From Rubellimicrobium roseum (GTDB lineage: Bacteria; Pseudomonadota; Alphaproteobacteria; Rhodobacterales; Rhodobacteraceae), in contig NZ_VDFV01000035.1 in NCBI RefSeq assembly GCF_006152145.1, positions 1 through 40,124 on the forward strand: DNA of 40,124 nucleotides, given 5' to 3'. Below are positions 1 to 8,512 of the stretch, piece after piece. The notes under the pieces were generated by a model. It was not told the DNA's origin and ran no database searches. It saw only the letters and a list, made by a program, of their open reading frames with translations. The translations under genes were made by a program, and so were the position numbers. The stretch's first letter is position 1, and each line of letters begins with the position of its first letter.

Positions 1-359
1 TGGTGGGCGAGGTCTGGGGCGATCCCCCGGCGCTCGACTTCACCGCCACCAAGCGGCTGGCCCTGCGCGCCGAACAGGGCGGGGTGCCCGCCTGGCTCCT
101 GCGCCGCGCCGCCCGGCCCGACCTCAGCGCCGCGCGCGAGCGCTGGCGCATCGCCGCCCTGCCCTCGCCGCCCGATCCCGACGACGGGCGCGCGCCGGGG
201 CCGCCCCTCTGGCAGGCCGAACTCTTCCGCGCCCAGGGGCGGAAGCCGGGGACCTGGGTGGCGCAGCCGGACGGTCGGAGGCTGGCCTTCCGGCACTCCA
301 TGTCCGTGGCCGAGCCGGAGCCTGCCGAAGGCTGGGAACAGGTTGCCCGGAGGTTCTGA
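1..359 (+). CDS. imuA: ImuA C-terminal fragment (5' end outside window)
   Basis: Only the last ~118 codons are present; the frame is open at the left edge, so the real start lies upstream. The fragment is Trp/Arg/Pro-rich with no P-loop left. It is called ImuA mainly because its TGA overlaps the ATG of imuB (TGATG, 357-361), the usual translational coupling in ImuA-ImuB cassettes. ImuA is a RecA-like accessory factor of the SOS-induced mutasome that works with ImuB and DnaE2. Its residues 'GTWVAQPDGRRLAFRHSM' do not decide function alone. The identity rests on context; the coding status is clear from codon use. Confidence 0.7.
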   Translation, partial: VGEVWGDPPALDFTATKRLALRAEQGGVPAWLLRRAARPDLSAARERWRIAALPSPPDPDDGRAPGPPLWQAELFRAQGRKPGTWVAQPDGRRLAFRHSMSVAEPEPAEGWEQVARRF

Positions 360-2041
360 TGACAGCCCGGGTCCTCCGCTTCCCGTCGCGCGCCATGGCG
401 CCCGCTCCGTCCGGGTCCGCCGTCCCCGGCCTGGCCGGGGCGCCGGGCCGCCCGACCTCCGCCGGCACGGACGGCCCCCCGACCGGGACCCCGGAGCCGC
501 CCCCGGAGGAGCGGCGCCTCCTCGCCCTCCACCTGCCCCGCCTTGCGGTGGAGCGGCGGTTCCGTCTCCTGGCCCGCCGGAACGCCGCGCCGCCGCCCGA
601 CCACCCCTTCGCGCTCATCATCGACGGCCCGCATGGCTTCTTCATCCACGCCGCCACCCCCGCCGCCGAGGCCGCCGGCATCCATCGCGGGGGGCGCCTG
701 GTCGACGCCCGCGCGGTCTGCCCCGACCTCCTGGCGCAGGAGGCCGATCCGGCGGGCGACGAGGCGGCGCTTCTCGACCTCGCGCTCTGGTGCCGCCGCT
801 GGTGCCCCTGGACCACGCCGGACGGGACCGACGGGATCGCGATGGACGTGACGGGCTCCACCCATCTCTGGGGCGGGGAGCCCGCGCTCCTGGAGGAGAT
901 GGAGGCCCGCCTCGCCGGCCTGGGGCTTTCGGCGTCCACGGCCATCGCGCCGACCCGCGGCGCGGCCTGGGCGCTCGCCCGCTTCGGCGCGGGCCGCGAA
1001 ACCTGCGCGCCCGAGCGTCTGGCGGAGCGCGTGGCGCCCCTGCCGGTCCCGGCGCTGCGGATCGACGCCGACACCGCTCTCCTGCTGCGGCGACTGGGCC
1101 TGGCCACCGTGGGCGCGCTGGCCGCCATTCCCCGCGCCCCCCTCGCCCGCCGCTTCGCCCGCACGACGCCCGAGCGGAATCCTCTCCTTCGTCTCGACCA
1201 GATGCTGGGCCGCCGGCCCGAGCCGCTGCCCTGCCCCGAGGATCCGCCACGCTTCCTCGCCCGCGCCACCCTGTCCGAGCCGGTGCTCGATCCCACGCCG
1301 CTCCTGCCCGCGCTGGCCGCCGAGCTTTGCGCCATGCTGGCGGCCAAGGGCTTCGGCGCGCGGCGGATCGCGCTCACGGTGTTCCGCAGCGACGGCGCGG
1401 TCTCGGCGGCCGAGGCGGCGACGGCCCGCGCCACGCGCGATCCCGCCCACCTCGCGCGGCTCTTCGACGGGCGGCTCGACCGGCTCGACCCCGGCTTCGG
1501 CTTCGGCTTCGATCACGTGACGCTGGGCGCGACGGTGGCCGAGCCGCTGCCCTCGCGTCAGGCGGGCCTCGACGCGCGCCGTGACGAAGGCGAGGACCTG
1601 GCCCGCCTCGTCGACCGGATCTCGGCCCGCTTCGGCCCCCACGCGCTGGCCCGCCCCGCCTTCCACGAGAGCCACATCCCCGAGAGGCGCGAGGTCTGGG
1701 TGCCCGCGCTGGGCCCCGCCCCGCCCCAGCCGCCGGTACCGCACGCGCGGCGCCCGCTCCGCCTCTTCGACCCGCCCGAGGAGGTGCGCGTCCTTTACGC
1801 CTTGCCCGAGGGCCCACCCGCGCAGTTCACCTGGCGGCGCGTGACCCACCGGGTGACCCGCTTCGCCGGGCCGGAGCGGATCTCTCCCGAATGGTGGCGC
1901 GACCGGCCCGGCACGCGCCTGCGCGACTACTACCGCGTCGAGGACCACGAGGGGCGGCGCTTCTGGCTCTACCGCGAAGGGCTGCCCGACGACGGCCGGG
2001 GCGGGACGCCCCGCTGGTTCGTGCAGGGGATCTTCGGATGA
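359..2041 (+). CDS. imuB: ImuB, non-catalytic Y-family polymerase homologue
   Basis: 560 residues. After a ~50-residue Pro/Ala-rich leader comes the Y-family fold: 'LALHLPRLAVERRF' replaces the catalytic DxD strand, and 'DGIAMDVTGSTHLWGG' matches the palm motif but lacks the usual Asp-Glu pair, as expected for ImuB, which is catalytically dead. The segment 'RRPLRLFDPP' near residue 465 resembles a beta-clamp binding peptide. The C-terminus ('GTPRWFVQGIFG') is typical of ImuB. Known role: hub that links the clamp, ImuA and DnaE2 in error-prone repair. The start overlaps the imuA stop. Unusually, no dnaE2 follows; only a 31-codon ORF overlapping by ATGA is found. Confidence 0.9.
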   Translation: MTARVLRFPSRAMAPAPSGSAVPGLAGAPGRPTSAGTDGPPTGTPEPPPEERRLLALHLPRLAVERRFRLLARRNAAPPPDHPFALIIDGPHGFFIHAATPAAEAAGIHRGGRLVDARAVCPDLLAQEADPAGDEAALLDLALWCRRWCPWTTPDGTDGIAMDVTGSTHLWGGEPALLEEMEARLAGLGLSASTAIAPTRGAAWALARFGAGRETCAPERLAERVAPLPVPALRIDADTALLLRRLGLATVGALAAIPRAPLARRFARTTPERNPLLRLDQMLGRRPEPLPCPEDPPRFLARATLSEPVLDPTPLLPALAAELCAMLAAKGFGARRIALTVFRSDGAVSAAEAATARATRDPAHLARLFDGRLDRLDPGFGFGFDHVTLGATVAEPLPSRQAGLDARRDEGEDLARLVDRISARFGPHALARPAFHESHIPERREVWVPALGPAPPQPPVPHARRPLRLFDPPEEVRVLYALPEGPPAQFTWRRVTHRVTRFAGPERISPEWWRDRPGTRLRDYYRVEDHEGRRFWLYREGLPDDGRGGTPRWFVQGIFG

Positions 2042-2102
2042 GCCGCCCGCCGCCCGCTCTTCCCGATGCTGCCCCGCGATGGAAGGCCGCGCGGCCCCGT
2101 CG

Positions 2103-2129
2103 GGCCGGTAAGGTAATATTTACCCGGCC
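2103..2129 (+). terminator. Hairpin downstream of imuB
   Basis: Inverted repeat GGCCGGTAA (2103-2111) and TTACCCGGCC (2120-2129), one bulged C, 8-nt AT-rich loop. It lies 62 bases after the imuB stop and just before the small gene at 2167. There is no T-tract, so it could end imuAB transcription only weakly, or be an operator for the next gene. Confidence 0.35.
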
Positions 2130-2166
2130 GTGATCTCCTGCACGCCAACAACGAGATGAGGGACGG

Positions 2167-2322
2167 ATGGATTCGCAGGACCTGTTCAAAGAACTGATGA
2201 GGGAGATCTGCGCCCTCTGCGAGACGCGCCAGGCCCCGGCGGCCAACGTCGTGCCGTTCAGTCGCCCCACCCCCCGCGGGTCGCGGCCGAAAGGACCTGC
2301 GCCGCGGGACGGCGCGGCCTAG
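2167..2322 (+). CDS. Small 51-residue protein with a CxxC motif
   Basis: ATG at 2167 is preceded by GAGGGAC (2158-2164), a good ribosome binding site. The 51-residue product begins MDSQDLFKELMREICALC, an amphipathic helix ending in a CxxC pair (CALC), followed by a Pro/Arg/Lys-rich basic tail. Its TAG shares the CTAG at 2319-2322 with the TAG of the convergent sensor kinase. I do not recognise the family. An AT-rich stretch at 2110-2122 lies upstream and may hold its promoter. It could be a small regulator or zinc-binding peptide; this is a guess from the cysteine pair and basic tail. Confidence 0.45.
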   Translation: MDSQDLFKELMREICALCETRQAPAANVVPFSRPTPRGSRPKGPAPRDGAA

Positions 2323-3761
2323 TCCGACGGAGGCAGCGGCACTTCCAGCGCGAAGACGGCCCCCCGGCCCGGGGGGCCGATCTCCAGCCGGCTGTCGAGC
2401 TGCCCCACCAGCGCGGCCACGATCCGCATGCCCAGCCCCCCCGACCGGCGGGGGTCGAAGCCTTCGGGCAGGCCGGGTCCGTCGTCGGCGATCTCGACCC
2501 GCAGCCGGTCGCCGCGCCGGTCCAGGCCCAGGCGGACGGTCCCGCTCCGGCCTTCGGGAACGGCGTACTTGACCGCGTTGATGAGAAGCTCGCTCACGAT
2601 GAGCGCGAGCGGAAGCGCCTGGGCGAGCGGCAGCACCGCCTCGCAGCGCGCCGCGACCTCCAGCGCCACGCGCCCGTCCCCCTGCGCGCTCACCGTGTCC
2701 TCGGCCAGGCGCAGCAGGAAGGCCGGGATGTCCACCGCCCCATGCGCCCCCGAGGCGTAGAGGCTGCGGTGGATGGCGCCCACCACCTCGACGCGCGCCT
2801 GCGCCTCGACGAGCTGGCGGCGCACCTCGGGGCTGTCGCTCCGCCCCGCCTGCATGGCCAGAAGGCCGGCCACGACCTGGAGATTGTTCTTCACGCGGTG
2901 GTTGAGCTCGTAGAGCAGCGCGTCCTTCATCTCGACCGCCTGGGCGAGCCCGGCCTCGACGCGCTTGGCCTCGGTGATGTCGAGGACCGTGCCGATGAAG
3001 CGCACGCCCGTCCGCGCGCCCGGCCCCGGGGCGAAGGTCACGCGCCCCCGCGCGTCCACCCAGCGCACCGTCCCGTCAGGCCAGAGCGCGCGGTACTCGC
3101 TGCGGTAGCGGCCCTCGCCCTCGGGATCGAAGGCCCGCTCCACCGCCTCGAGCACCAGCGCGCGGTCGTCGGGGTGGATGCGCGACATGAACAGCTCGTC
3201 GCTCATCTCCGCCTCGGGCGGCAGGCCGAAGATGGCCTTGCACTCGGCCGACCAGCGCATCTCGCTCGTGGCGGGGGTCCAGGCGAAGGTCCCCACCCCC
3301 GAGGCCTCCTGCGCCAGCCGCAGCCAGGCCTCGGCTTCCCGCGCGGCGGCCTCGGCGGTCTTGAGGTCGTGGACGTCGGTGCAGGTGCCCACCCAGGCGC
3401 GGATCGCGCCGGCCCCGTCGCGATGCGGCGCGGCGCGGCCCTTGAACCAGCGAAAGACCCCGTCGGCGCGGCGCAGGCGGTACTCGACCTCCACGGGGCG
3501 CCCCTCGGCCAGGGCCGCGCGCCAGGCGGCGGAAGTGGCCGGGCGGTCCTCGGGATGCACCACCTCGGCCCAGCCCCCGTCCAGGAGCACGTCGGCCGGC
3601 AGCCCGGTGTAGCCCCGGTAATGGGCGTTGACGAAGACGGTGGGCCCCCCGGGATCGGTCACGAAGACGATCTCGGGCAGCGCGTCGAGCATCGCCAAGG
3701 CCGACGATTCGACCCCAACCTCGCGGACATGGAGTTCGGTGAAAGGCAGCCGCACGTTCAT
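2319..3761 (-). CDS. Double-PAS sensor histidine kinase (HisKA_2 family)
   Basis: 480 residues from the ATG at 3761; an upstream ATG in frame at 3920 exists but its extension looks non-coding. Two PAS domains (about 21-135 and 140-265, each ending in a PAC-type 'GTxxDIxxxK' segment) precede a HisKA_2 dimerisation domain with the phospho-acceptor His288 in 'ELNHRVKNNLQ', and a HATPase_c domain (Asn395 in 'ELLINAVKYA', DDGPG at 426-430, GGLGMR near 441). There are no membrane segments, so it is a cytoplasmic sensor. This family often phosphorylates response regulators of the general stress response (PhyR type) or stand-alone receivers. No receiver gene is adjacent. It is divergent from the dynamin operon. 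Confidence 0.88.
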   Translation of the reverse strand: MNVRLPFTELHVREVGVESSALAMLDALPEIVFVTDPGGPTVFVNAHYRGYTGLPADVLLDGGWAEVVHPEDRPATSAAWRAALAEGRPVEVEYRLRRADGVFRWFKGRAAPHRDGAGAIRAWVGTCTDVHDLKTAEAAAREAEAWLRLAQEASGVGTFAWTPATSEMRWSAECKAIFGLPPEAEMSDELFMSRIHPDDRALVLEAVERAFDPEGEGRYRSEYRALWPDGTVRWVDARGRVTFAPGPGARTGVRFIGTVLDITEAKRVEAGLAQAVEMKDALLYELNHRVKNNLQVVAGLLAMQAGRSDSPEVRRQLVEAQARVEVVGAIHRSLYASGAHGAVDIPAFLLRLAEDTVSAQGDGRVALEVAARCEAVLPLAQALPLALIVSELLINAVKYAVPEGRSGTVRLGLDRRGDRLRVEIADDGPGLPEGFDPRRSGGLGMRIVAALVGQLDSRLEIGPPGRGAVFALEVPLPPSD

Positions 3762-4237
3762 CCCCGACCCCAGCCCCGCCTGAAGCCACTCAAGTCCAAG
3801 CCGACGCCTTGCGTCAATGCATCTGTTGTGGCTTGATCCCGGGCCCCGCGGCGCGCCGGAGCGAACGTTCATCGTTCGCCCTGCGGGCCCAATCCACGAT
3901 TCCGGCGGCGGATTGGCCATCCCGCCTCAAAAAAACACGATTCACGACAAACGCCTTGCAAGGTTCCCGCTCATTTTGGTCGCACCGGTTCCGCTTCGGG
4001 CTTGCCCCTCGCCGGACCGATCCGCCCCGGCCGCCCCACGATCCCGGCCGGCCGCAACCGAGGAGACGACAGACGTGCTGGACGCAAGGCCGAACCACCC
4101 CGGCGCAGGGAGCGCCCGCCGCCCCCGCGGACGGGTCGCGCGACGCGCCGGCCCGCCCGCGACGGCGGCCCCGCCGCGCCCATCCTGCGCTCGCGCATCG
4201 CTCTTCCTGACGGCTTCTCTGACAAAGGCTTGACCCC
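3762..4237. other. 476-bp divergent intergenic region, sensor kinase / dynamin operon
   Basis: No convincing gene is seen here; ORFs across it are short or Arg/Pro-rich shadows. It holds a 19-bp perfect inverted repeat at 3861-3879, inside a wider GGGCCC...GGGCCC pairing (3841-3890), and an A-rich stretch (3928-3950) with two CACGATTC copies (about 3895 and 3937). Promoters for both flanking units must lie here, but I cannot place -35/-10 boxes with confidence. Confidence 0.5.
3861..3879. promoter_or_regulatory. 19-bp inverted repeat, possible operator
   Basis: GCGAACG (3861-3867), 5-nt spacer, CGTTCGC (3873-3879): perfect 7-bp arms. Outer GGGCCC copies at 3841-3846 and 3885-3890 can pair too. 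It contains GAAC-N7-GTTC, but this is not the direct GTTC-N7-GTTC repeat of alphaproteobacterial LexA. It could be a repressor site or an RNA hairpin in a leader. Confidence 0.35.
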
Positions 4238-6316
4238 ATGAACGACCTCGCCTCCAAGAACGGGTTCCAGACCGGGCAGCCCGCCAGCGCCATCACCGGC
4301 CAGCTCCTCGGCATCGGAACCGACCGCCTGACCGACCTCAAGGACGAGAAGAACTCCCTCGCGGACGTCATCTCGGGCCTCCTGTCGGCCGCCGACGACC
4401 GGTCGCGCGACAAGCTGCGCGCGCTCGAGGGCGAGCTGAAGGCGCACTCGGCGACCATCACCGTCGTGGGGCAGGTCAAGGCCGGCAAGACCTCGGTCAT
4501 CAACGTGCTCACGGGGCATCCGGGCTTCCTGCCTTCGGACGTGAACCCCTGGACCTCGGTCGTGACCACCGTCCACGTCAACAAGCCCGCCCCCCGGGGC
4601 AACATCAAGGCGTCGTTCCAGTTCTTCGAGCGCGACGAATGGGAACGCCTGATGCGCGGCGGCGGCCGCCTGGGCGAGATGGCCAAGCGCGCCGGCGCCT
4701 CGGACGAGATGGAGCGGATCGAGGCGCAGCTCCTCGACGTGCGCCGCAAGTCGCAGGAGCGCCTGGGCCGCAACTTCGAGCTGCTGCTGGGCCAGACCCA
4801 CAACTACGACCGCGCCGACACCCAGCTCATCGAGCGCTACGTCTGCATGGGCGACCCCGACGCCATCGACGCGGAATTCTCCAAGCAGGGCCGCTTCGCC
4901 GACCTGACGCGCGCGGCCGACCTTTACATGAGCCTGCCGCAGTATCCCTTCCCGTTCTCGCTCCAGGACACGCCCGGCGTGAACGACCCCTTCCTGATGC
5001 GCGAGCAGATCACGCTCCGCTGCGTCCGGAACTCCGAACTCTGCATCATGGTGCTGTCCGCCGCGCAAGCGCTCAACACCGTGGACCTCGCGCTGATCCG
5101 GCTGCTGTCCACGCTGGACCGCCGCCAGCTCATCATCTTCGTCAACCGCATCGACGAGCTGGAACGCCCCGCCGAGCAGGTGGAGGAGATCCGCGCCTCG
5201 CTCAACGCCACGCTCCAGCGCCACGGCATCGGCAGCGTGACCGACATCGTCTTCGGCTCGGCCAAGTGGGCCGAGGCGGCGTTGACGGGCCGTCCGGGCG
5301 ACCTGCCCGAGGCGGGCCAAGCCGCGCTCCTCGACTGGGCGCGCGTGGCGAACGTCCCGCGCGAGGCGACCGACCCCTGCGAATCGATCTGGCACCTCTC
5401 GGGGATGCCCGCGCTCATCCGCGCCATCGGCGACCGGGTGGCCGAGGGCTCGCCCCACCGGCTGATGCAGAAGGTGCGGCGCGACCTCAAGAACGTCGTC
5501 TCGCAGTCCTACGCCAGCATACTGGGCGAAGGCGGCCCCACGGGCGGCATCGACCGGGTCAACCTGTCCGAGGCCGAGGTGCAGGGCCGCGTCAAGGCGA
5601 TCGTGGCCAGCCTCCAGGCCGAGCTGCACCAGGACAGCCAGGAGATCCTGGCCGAGCTGCGCGCCCGCCTGGGCGCCGCCTCCGAGCAGTTCGTCGAGAC
5701 CACCGTCGCGGCGATGATCCGCCACATCGAGGTCTACGGCATCGAAGGCCAGTGGGAATGCGACCCCATGCGCCTGCGGGTGCAGCTCCGCGCCGCCTAC
5801 ATGGGCTTCGCGCGGTCGATCCGCGCCGTGGCCCAGCGCGTCCTGGGCCGCGCCGCCGACGAGATGACCGGCGTCTACCACGGCCTCCTGGGCGAGCCCG
5901 GCCGCACGCTGCGGCTCGAGCCTCCCATGGTGCCGCAGATCCCGGCCCCCGTGGCCATCGGCAAGACCATCGTCGTCGATCTTCAGGGCGGCTGGTGGAA
6001 GCGCTGGATCAAGCTGCGCCGTGGCGCCCAGGCCTTCGCCGCCGAATACCGCACGCTCATCGCCAACGAGGCGCAGACCATCGTCGCCGAGATCGAGGAG
6101 CAGCAGGTCGCCGTGGTCGAGGCCGCGCTGCGCCGCGCCCTCCAGGAGTTCCTGGACGAGCACGCGCAGACGCTGACCGGCATCGCCAAGGCCGGCGGCG
6201 TGACCCAGGCGGGCCTGCGCTCGGCCGTGGGCGCCGACCGCTACGCCGAGCTGCGCAAGCAGCTCGAGGCCGCCGCCGCGCTTCTCGACGCCGACCTGCG
6301 CGCGGCGTCCGCCTGA
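4238..6316 (+). CDS. Dynamin-family large GTPase (first of operon)
   Basis: 692 residues; ATG at 4238 follows an AAAGG. The GTPase domain shows P-loop GQVKAGKTS (78-86), switch threonines in 'NPWTSVVTTV' (103-112), DTPG (244-247) and an NRID G4 motif (303-306) after 'RRQLIIFV'. The long C-terminal part is helical; near 575-597 is a Trp/Lys-rich segment ('GGWWKRWIKLRRG') that could touch membranes, with no clear transmembrane helix. Bacterial dynamin-like proteins assemble on membranes and use GTP to tether, fuse or reshape them. It opens a four-gene operon with a second, different dynamin-like GTPase 23 bp downstream and two Roadblock/LC7-like genes. The specific function is unknown. Confidence 0.85.
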   Translation: MNDLASKNGFQTGQPASAITGQLLGIGTDRLTDLKDEKNSLADVISGLLSAADDRSRDKLRALEGELKAHSATITVVGQVKAGKTSVINVLTGHPGFLPSDVNPWTSVVTTVHVNKPAPRGNIKASFQFFERDEWERLMRGGGRLGEMAKRAGASDEMERIEAQLLDVRRKSQERLGRNFELLLGQTHNYDRADTQLIERYVCMGDPDAIDAEFSKQGRFADLTRAADLYMSLPQYPFPFSLQDTPGVNDPFLMREQITLRCVRNSELCIMVLSAAQALNTVDLALIRLLSTLDRRQLIIFVNRIDELERPAEQVEEIRASLNATLQRHGIGSVTDIVFGSAKWAEAALTGRPGDLPEAGQAALLDWARVANVPREATDPCESIWHLSGMPALIRAIGDRVAEGSPHRLMQKVRRDLKNVVSQSYASILGEGGPTGGIDRVNLSEAEVQGRVKAIVASLQAELHQDSQEILAELRARLGAASEQFVETTVAAMIRHIEVYGIEGQWECDPMRLRVQLRAAYMGFARSIRAVAQRVLGRAADEMTGVYHGLLGEPGRTLRLEPPMVPQIPAPVAIGKTIVVDLQGGWWKRWIKLRRGAQAFAAEYRTLIANEAQTIVAEIEEQQVAVVEAALRRALQEFLDEHAQTLTGIAKAGGVTQAGLRSAVGADRYAELRKQLEAAAALLDADLRAASA

Positions 6317-6339
6317 CGACCCCCAGAGGAGGGACCGGA

Positions 6340-7761
6340 ATGCCCAGAAGCGATCATCCCCGCCACGTCTCGGACGAGCGTCTGGCCCGGCTTTCCCACT
6401 GGGCCCGGGCCAAGCCCCGCATCGGCCTCATGGGCGAGTTCAGCTCGGGCAAGTCGACCCTGCTGAACCTGCTGATCGGCGAGGACGTCCTGCCCACCAA
6501 GGTCACGGCGACCGAGCTGCCGCCCGTGTGGTTCAGCCACGGCGAGGAGCAGCGCGCCTACTGGATCGACCGTGACGGCCGGCGCCATCCCCTGCCCTTC
6601 GGGGACTTCCGAGGCGTGCCGATGGCGGCGCGTTGCGTGCGGGTCTTCACGCCCTCGCCGATGCTGGAACGCTGCGACATCATCGACACGCCCGGCATCT
6701 CGGACCCCAACCTGGCCGAGGACTCCTGGCGCTTCGCCGTGGGCCAGTCGAACTTCATCCTGTGGTGCACCACCGCCACCCAGGCCTGGCGCGAGACGGA
6801 GCGCTCCACCTGGCTGTCGCTGCCCACGCGCCTGCGCGACAAGAGCGTGCTGGTCGTGACGCGCGCCGACAAGCTCGCCGGGCCCAACGACCGCGAGAAG
6901 GTCATGCGCCGCCTGATGCGGGAAACCCTCGGCCTGTTCGGCGGCCTGGTGATGCTGTCCTCGGTCGACGCCGTGCGCGGGCAGGAGCTGTTCCGCACCA
7001 CGGGCGACATGTCGGTCTGGGACCACAGCGGCGGGCGCGAGCTCGACCGCCGCATCGAGGCGGGCCTCAAGGGCGTGTCGGCCGAGCGGCTCGACCTGCT
7101 CGACCGCTACGTGTCCACCGGGCCCGAGCATCCCTTGGCCGAGCCCGTCCTCGCGCCCGAGCCGGCCCCCGTGCCCCAGGTGGCGCCCGAGCCCGAGGCC
7201 GGCGTGCCCGCCGCGCTGCTGCGGCTCTTCGGCCAGCCCGAGCCGGCCCCCGCCCCGGCCGCGCCCGTGCGGGCCGAGCGCCCCGCCGCGCGCTCGCTCT
7301 GGATCGAGGACGAGGAAGACCAGCCGCTGGTCTCCCTCCCCGCCGAGCCAGACCCGACGCCCGAGCCCGAGCCCGAGCCTGCCACCGAGGCATCGGTCGC
7401 GCCGGACAACGTTCCCGAGGTCCCGGTGATCCCCGTGACCTCGGTGGCGACCGCGCCGGTCGCGTCCGTCGTCCCGGCACAGCCCGCTGCCCTGCCGCTG
7501 GCCGAGGCGGAGCCCGACCCCGTCCAGGCCGTCCTGGCGGCCATGGCCGAGGCGCCGCCCCCGCGCGCGCCGGTCGAGACGCTGCCGAACGCCGTCCGCA
7601 TCTGGCGCGACATCGTGGCCCGCGCCTCGGAAGTTTCGCAGAATGACCCGGTTGTGGCCATGATTGACCAACTTCTCTTCGAATTGTCGCGCGATGGTCA
7701 ACTATCCGCGACTCTGGGCCCGACGCCCACGGAGAGCATCGAGCAAGACCAGGCCGCCTGA
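6340..7761 (+). CDS. Second dynamin-like GTPase with long Pro/Ala/Glu tail
   Basis: 473 residues from the ATG at 6340, preceded by AGAGGAGGGA. The N-terminal GTPase domain has P-loop GEFSSGKST (32-40), switch I 'TKVTATELP' (53-61), DTPG (116-119) and G4 TRAD (174-177). The domain ends near residue 225; then comes ~180 residues of Pro/Ala/Glu-rich low complexity, and a short helical end (about 425-473, 'RIWRDIVARASEVSQ'). It lacks the long helical stalk of the first GTPase, so the two may form a hetero-complex, as paired bacterial dynamins are known to do. The frame is open far upstream because of GC content, but the ribosome binding site fixes this start. Confidence 0.85.
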   Translation: MPRSDHPRHVSDERLARLSHWARAKPRIGLMGEFSSGKSTLLNLLIGEDVLPTKVTATELPPVWFSHGEEQRAYWIDRDGRRHPLPFGDFRGVPMAARCVRVFTPSPMLERCDIIDTPGISDPNLAEDSWRFAVGQSNFILWCTTATQAWRETERSTWLSLPTRLRDKSVLVVTRADKLAGPNDREKVMRRLMRETLGLFGGLVMLSSVDAVRGQELFRTTGDMSVWDHSGGRELDRRIEAGLKGVSAERLDLLDRYVSTGPEHPLAEPVLAPEPAPVPQVAPEPEAGVPAALLRLFGQPEPAPAPAAPVRAERPAARSLWIEDEEDQPLVSLPAEPDPTPEPEPEPATEASVAPDNVPEVPVIPVTSVATAPVASVVPAQPAALPLAEAEPDPVQAVLAAMAEAPPPRAPVETLPNAVRIWRDIVARASEVSQNDPVVAMIDQLLFELSRDGQLSATLGPTPTESIEQDQAA

Positions 7762-7796
7762 CCCGGGGCGGCCTTGAACGGGAGGGGGATCGACAA

Positions 7797-8405
7797 ATGA
7801 AGCTGTTCCAAAGGCTGGGACTCGGGGGCGACAAGAAGCCCGCCTACGAGGAGCCCGAGGAGGACCAGGGCGGGTTCGGCCCGCCGGGCGGCGTCCTGTG
7901 GACGACCCCCGGCGACGTGCTGTCGGACCGGCCCAAGTCGGCGCCTCCCGTGCAGCCGACGATGGCGCCCGCCCTGCCCGAGGCCGACCACGCGGCGCCG
8001 GCGCCGGGCGTGCCGTCGTCGCACAGCGACGCCCTCCAGCGCACCGGCCTGATGTCCACCGACATCGCCGGCACGGCCTTCATCGCGGGCTTCGTGGGCT
8101 CCTGCCTCGTGGACAGCGACTCGGGCCTGCTGCTCGCGGCCGAAGGTGACGGCCGGATCGACATGGAGGCCGCCGCCGCGCTCTACACGCAGGTGGTCAA
8201 GGCCGAGCACGAGGTGATCGAGGTTCTCCAGCTCGAGGACCACATCGAGGACATCCTCATCACCATGCACAGCCAGCTCCACTTCATCCGCCCCCTGGAG
8301 AAGTCGCCCTCGGTCTTTCTCTACGTCGCGCTCGACAAGAAGTCCGCGAACCTCGGCATGGCCCGGATGCAGGTCACCAAGATCGAGAGCAACCTGAAGA
8401 TGTGA
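7797..8405 (+). CDS. Roadblock/LC7-like protein with disordered N-terminal extension
   Basis: 202 residues, start 35 bp after the second GTPase. Residues 1-85 are charged and Pro-rich; residues 86-202 are a compact alpha/beta domain ('IAGFVGSCLVDSDSGL', 'EDILITM', 'FLYVALDKKSANLGMARMQV') that fits the Roadblock/LC7 (MglB-like) fold. By hand alignment this domain is about 72% identical over 117 residues to the next gene product. Roadblock proteins bind small Ras-like GTPases and can act as their activators or scaffolds. Here the only GTPases at hand are dynamin-like, so a role as their regulator or scaffold is an inference. The fold call is by eye. Confidence 0.7.
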   Translation: MKLFQRLGLGGDKKPAYEEPEEDQGGFGPPGGVLWTTPGDVLSDRPKSAPPVQPTMAPALPEADHAAPAPGVPSSHSDALQRTGLMSTDIAGTAFIAGFVGSCLVDSDSGLLLAAEGDGRIDMEAAAALYTQVVKAEHEVIEVLQLEDHIEDILITMHSQLHFIRPLEKSPSVFLYVALDKKSANLGMARMQVTKIESNLKM

Positions 8406-8512
8406 CCGGCGGCGCGGCCCCCCGCGCCCCCTGTCCTGAACGCCCCCCTCCCGCACCGGCCGTCCCGCCTCTCCCCCCCCCAGGCGGACGGTCCCAGCAA
8501 AGGACAACATCA

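Noticed and set aside
124-1434. 436-codon minus-strand ORF across imuA/imuB
   Set aside because: Arg/Ser/Ala-rich shadow of the real plus-strand genes in very GC-rich DNA.
2038-2133. 31-codon ORF overlapping the imuB stop (ATGA), possible dnaE2 start
   Set aside because: The product is Pro/Arg-rich, ends in a hairpin region and shows no DnaE2 N-terminal features; no ribosome binding site.
3861-3879. LexA (SOS) box upstream of the dynamin operon
   Set aside because: Alphaproteobacterial LexA sites are direct GTTC-N7-GTTC repeats; here the repeat is inverted, GAAC-N7-GTTC.
3971-6163. 730-codon minus-strand ORF opposite the dynamin gene
   Set aside because: Leu/Gly/Val/Arg-rich shadow; codon bias belongs to the plus-strand gene.
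4639-6339. Upstream extension of the second dynamin GTPase (1040-codon open frame)
   Set aside because: The extension is antisense-like Arg/Pro/His-rich shadow of the first GTPase; the ribosome binding site at 6325-6334 fixes the start at 6340.
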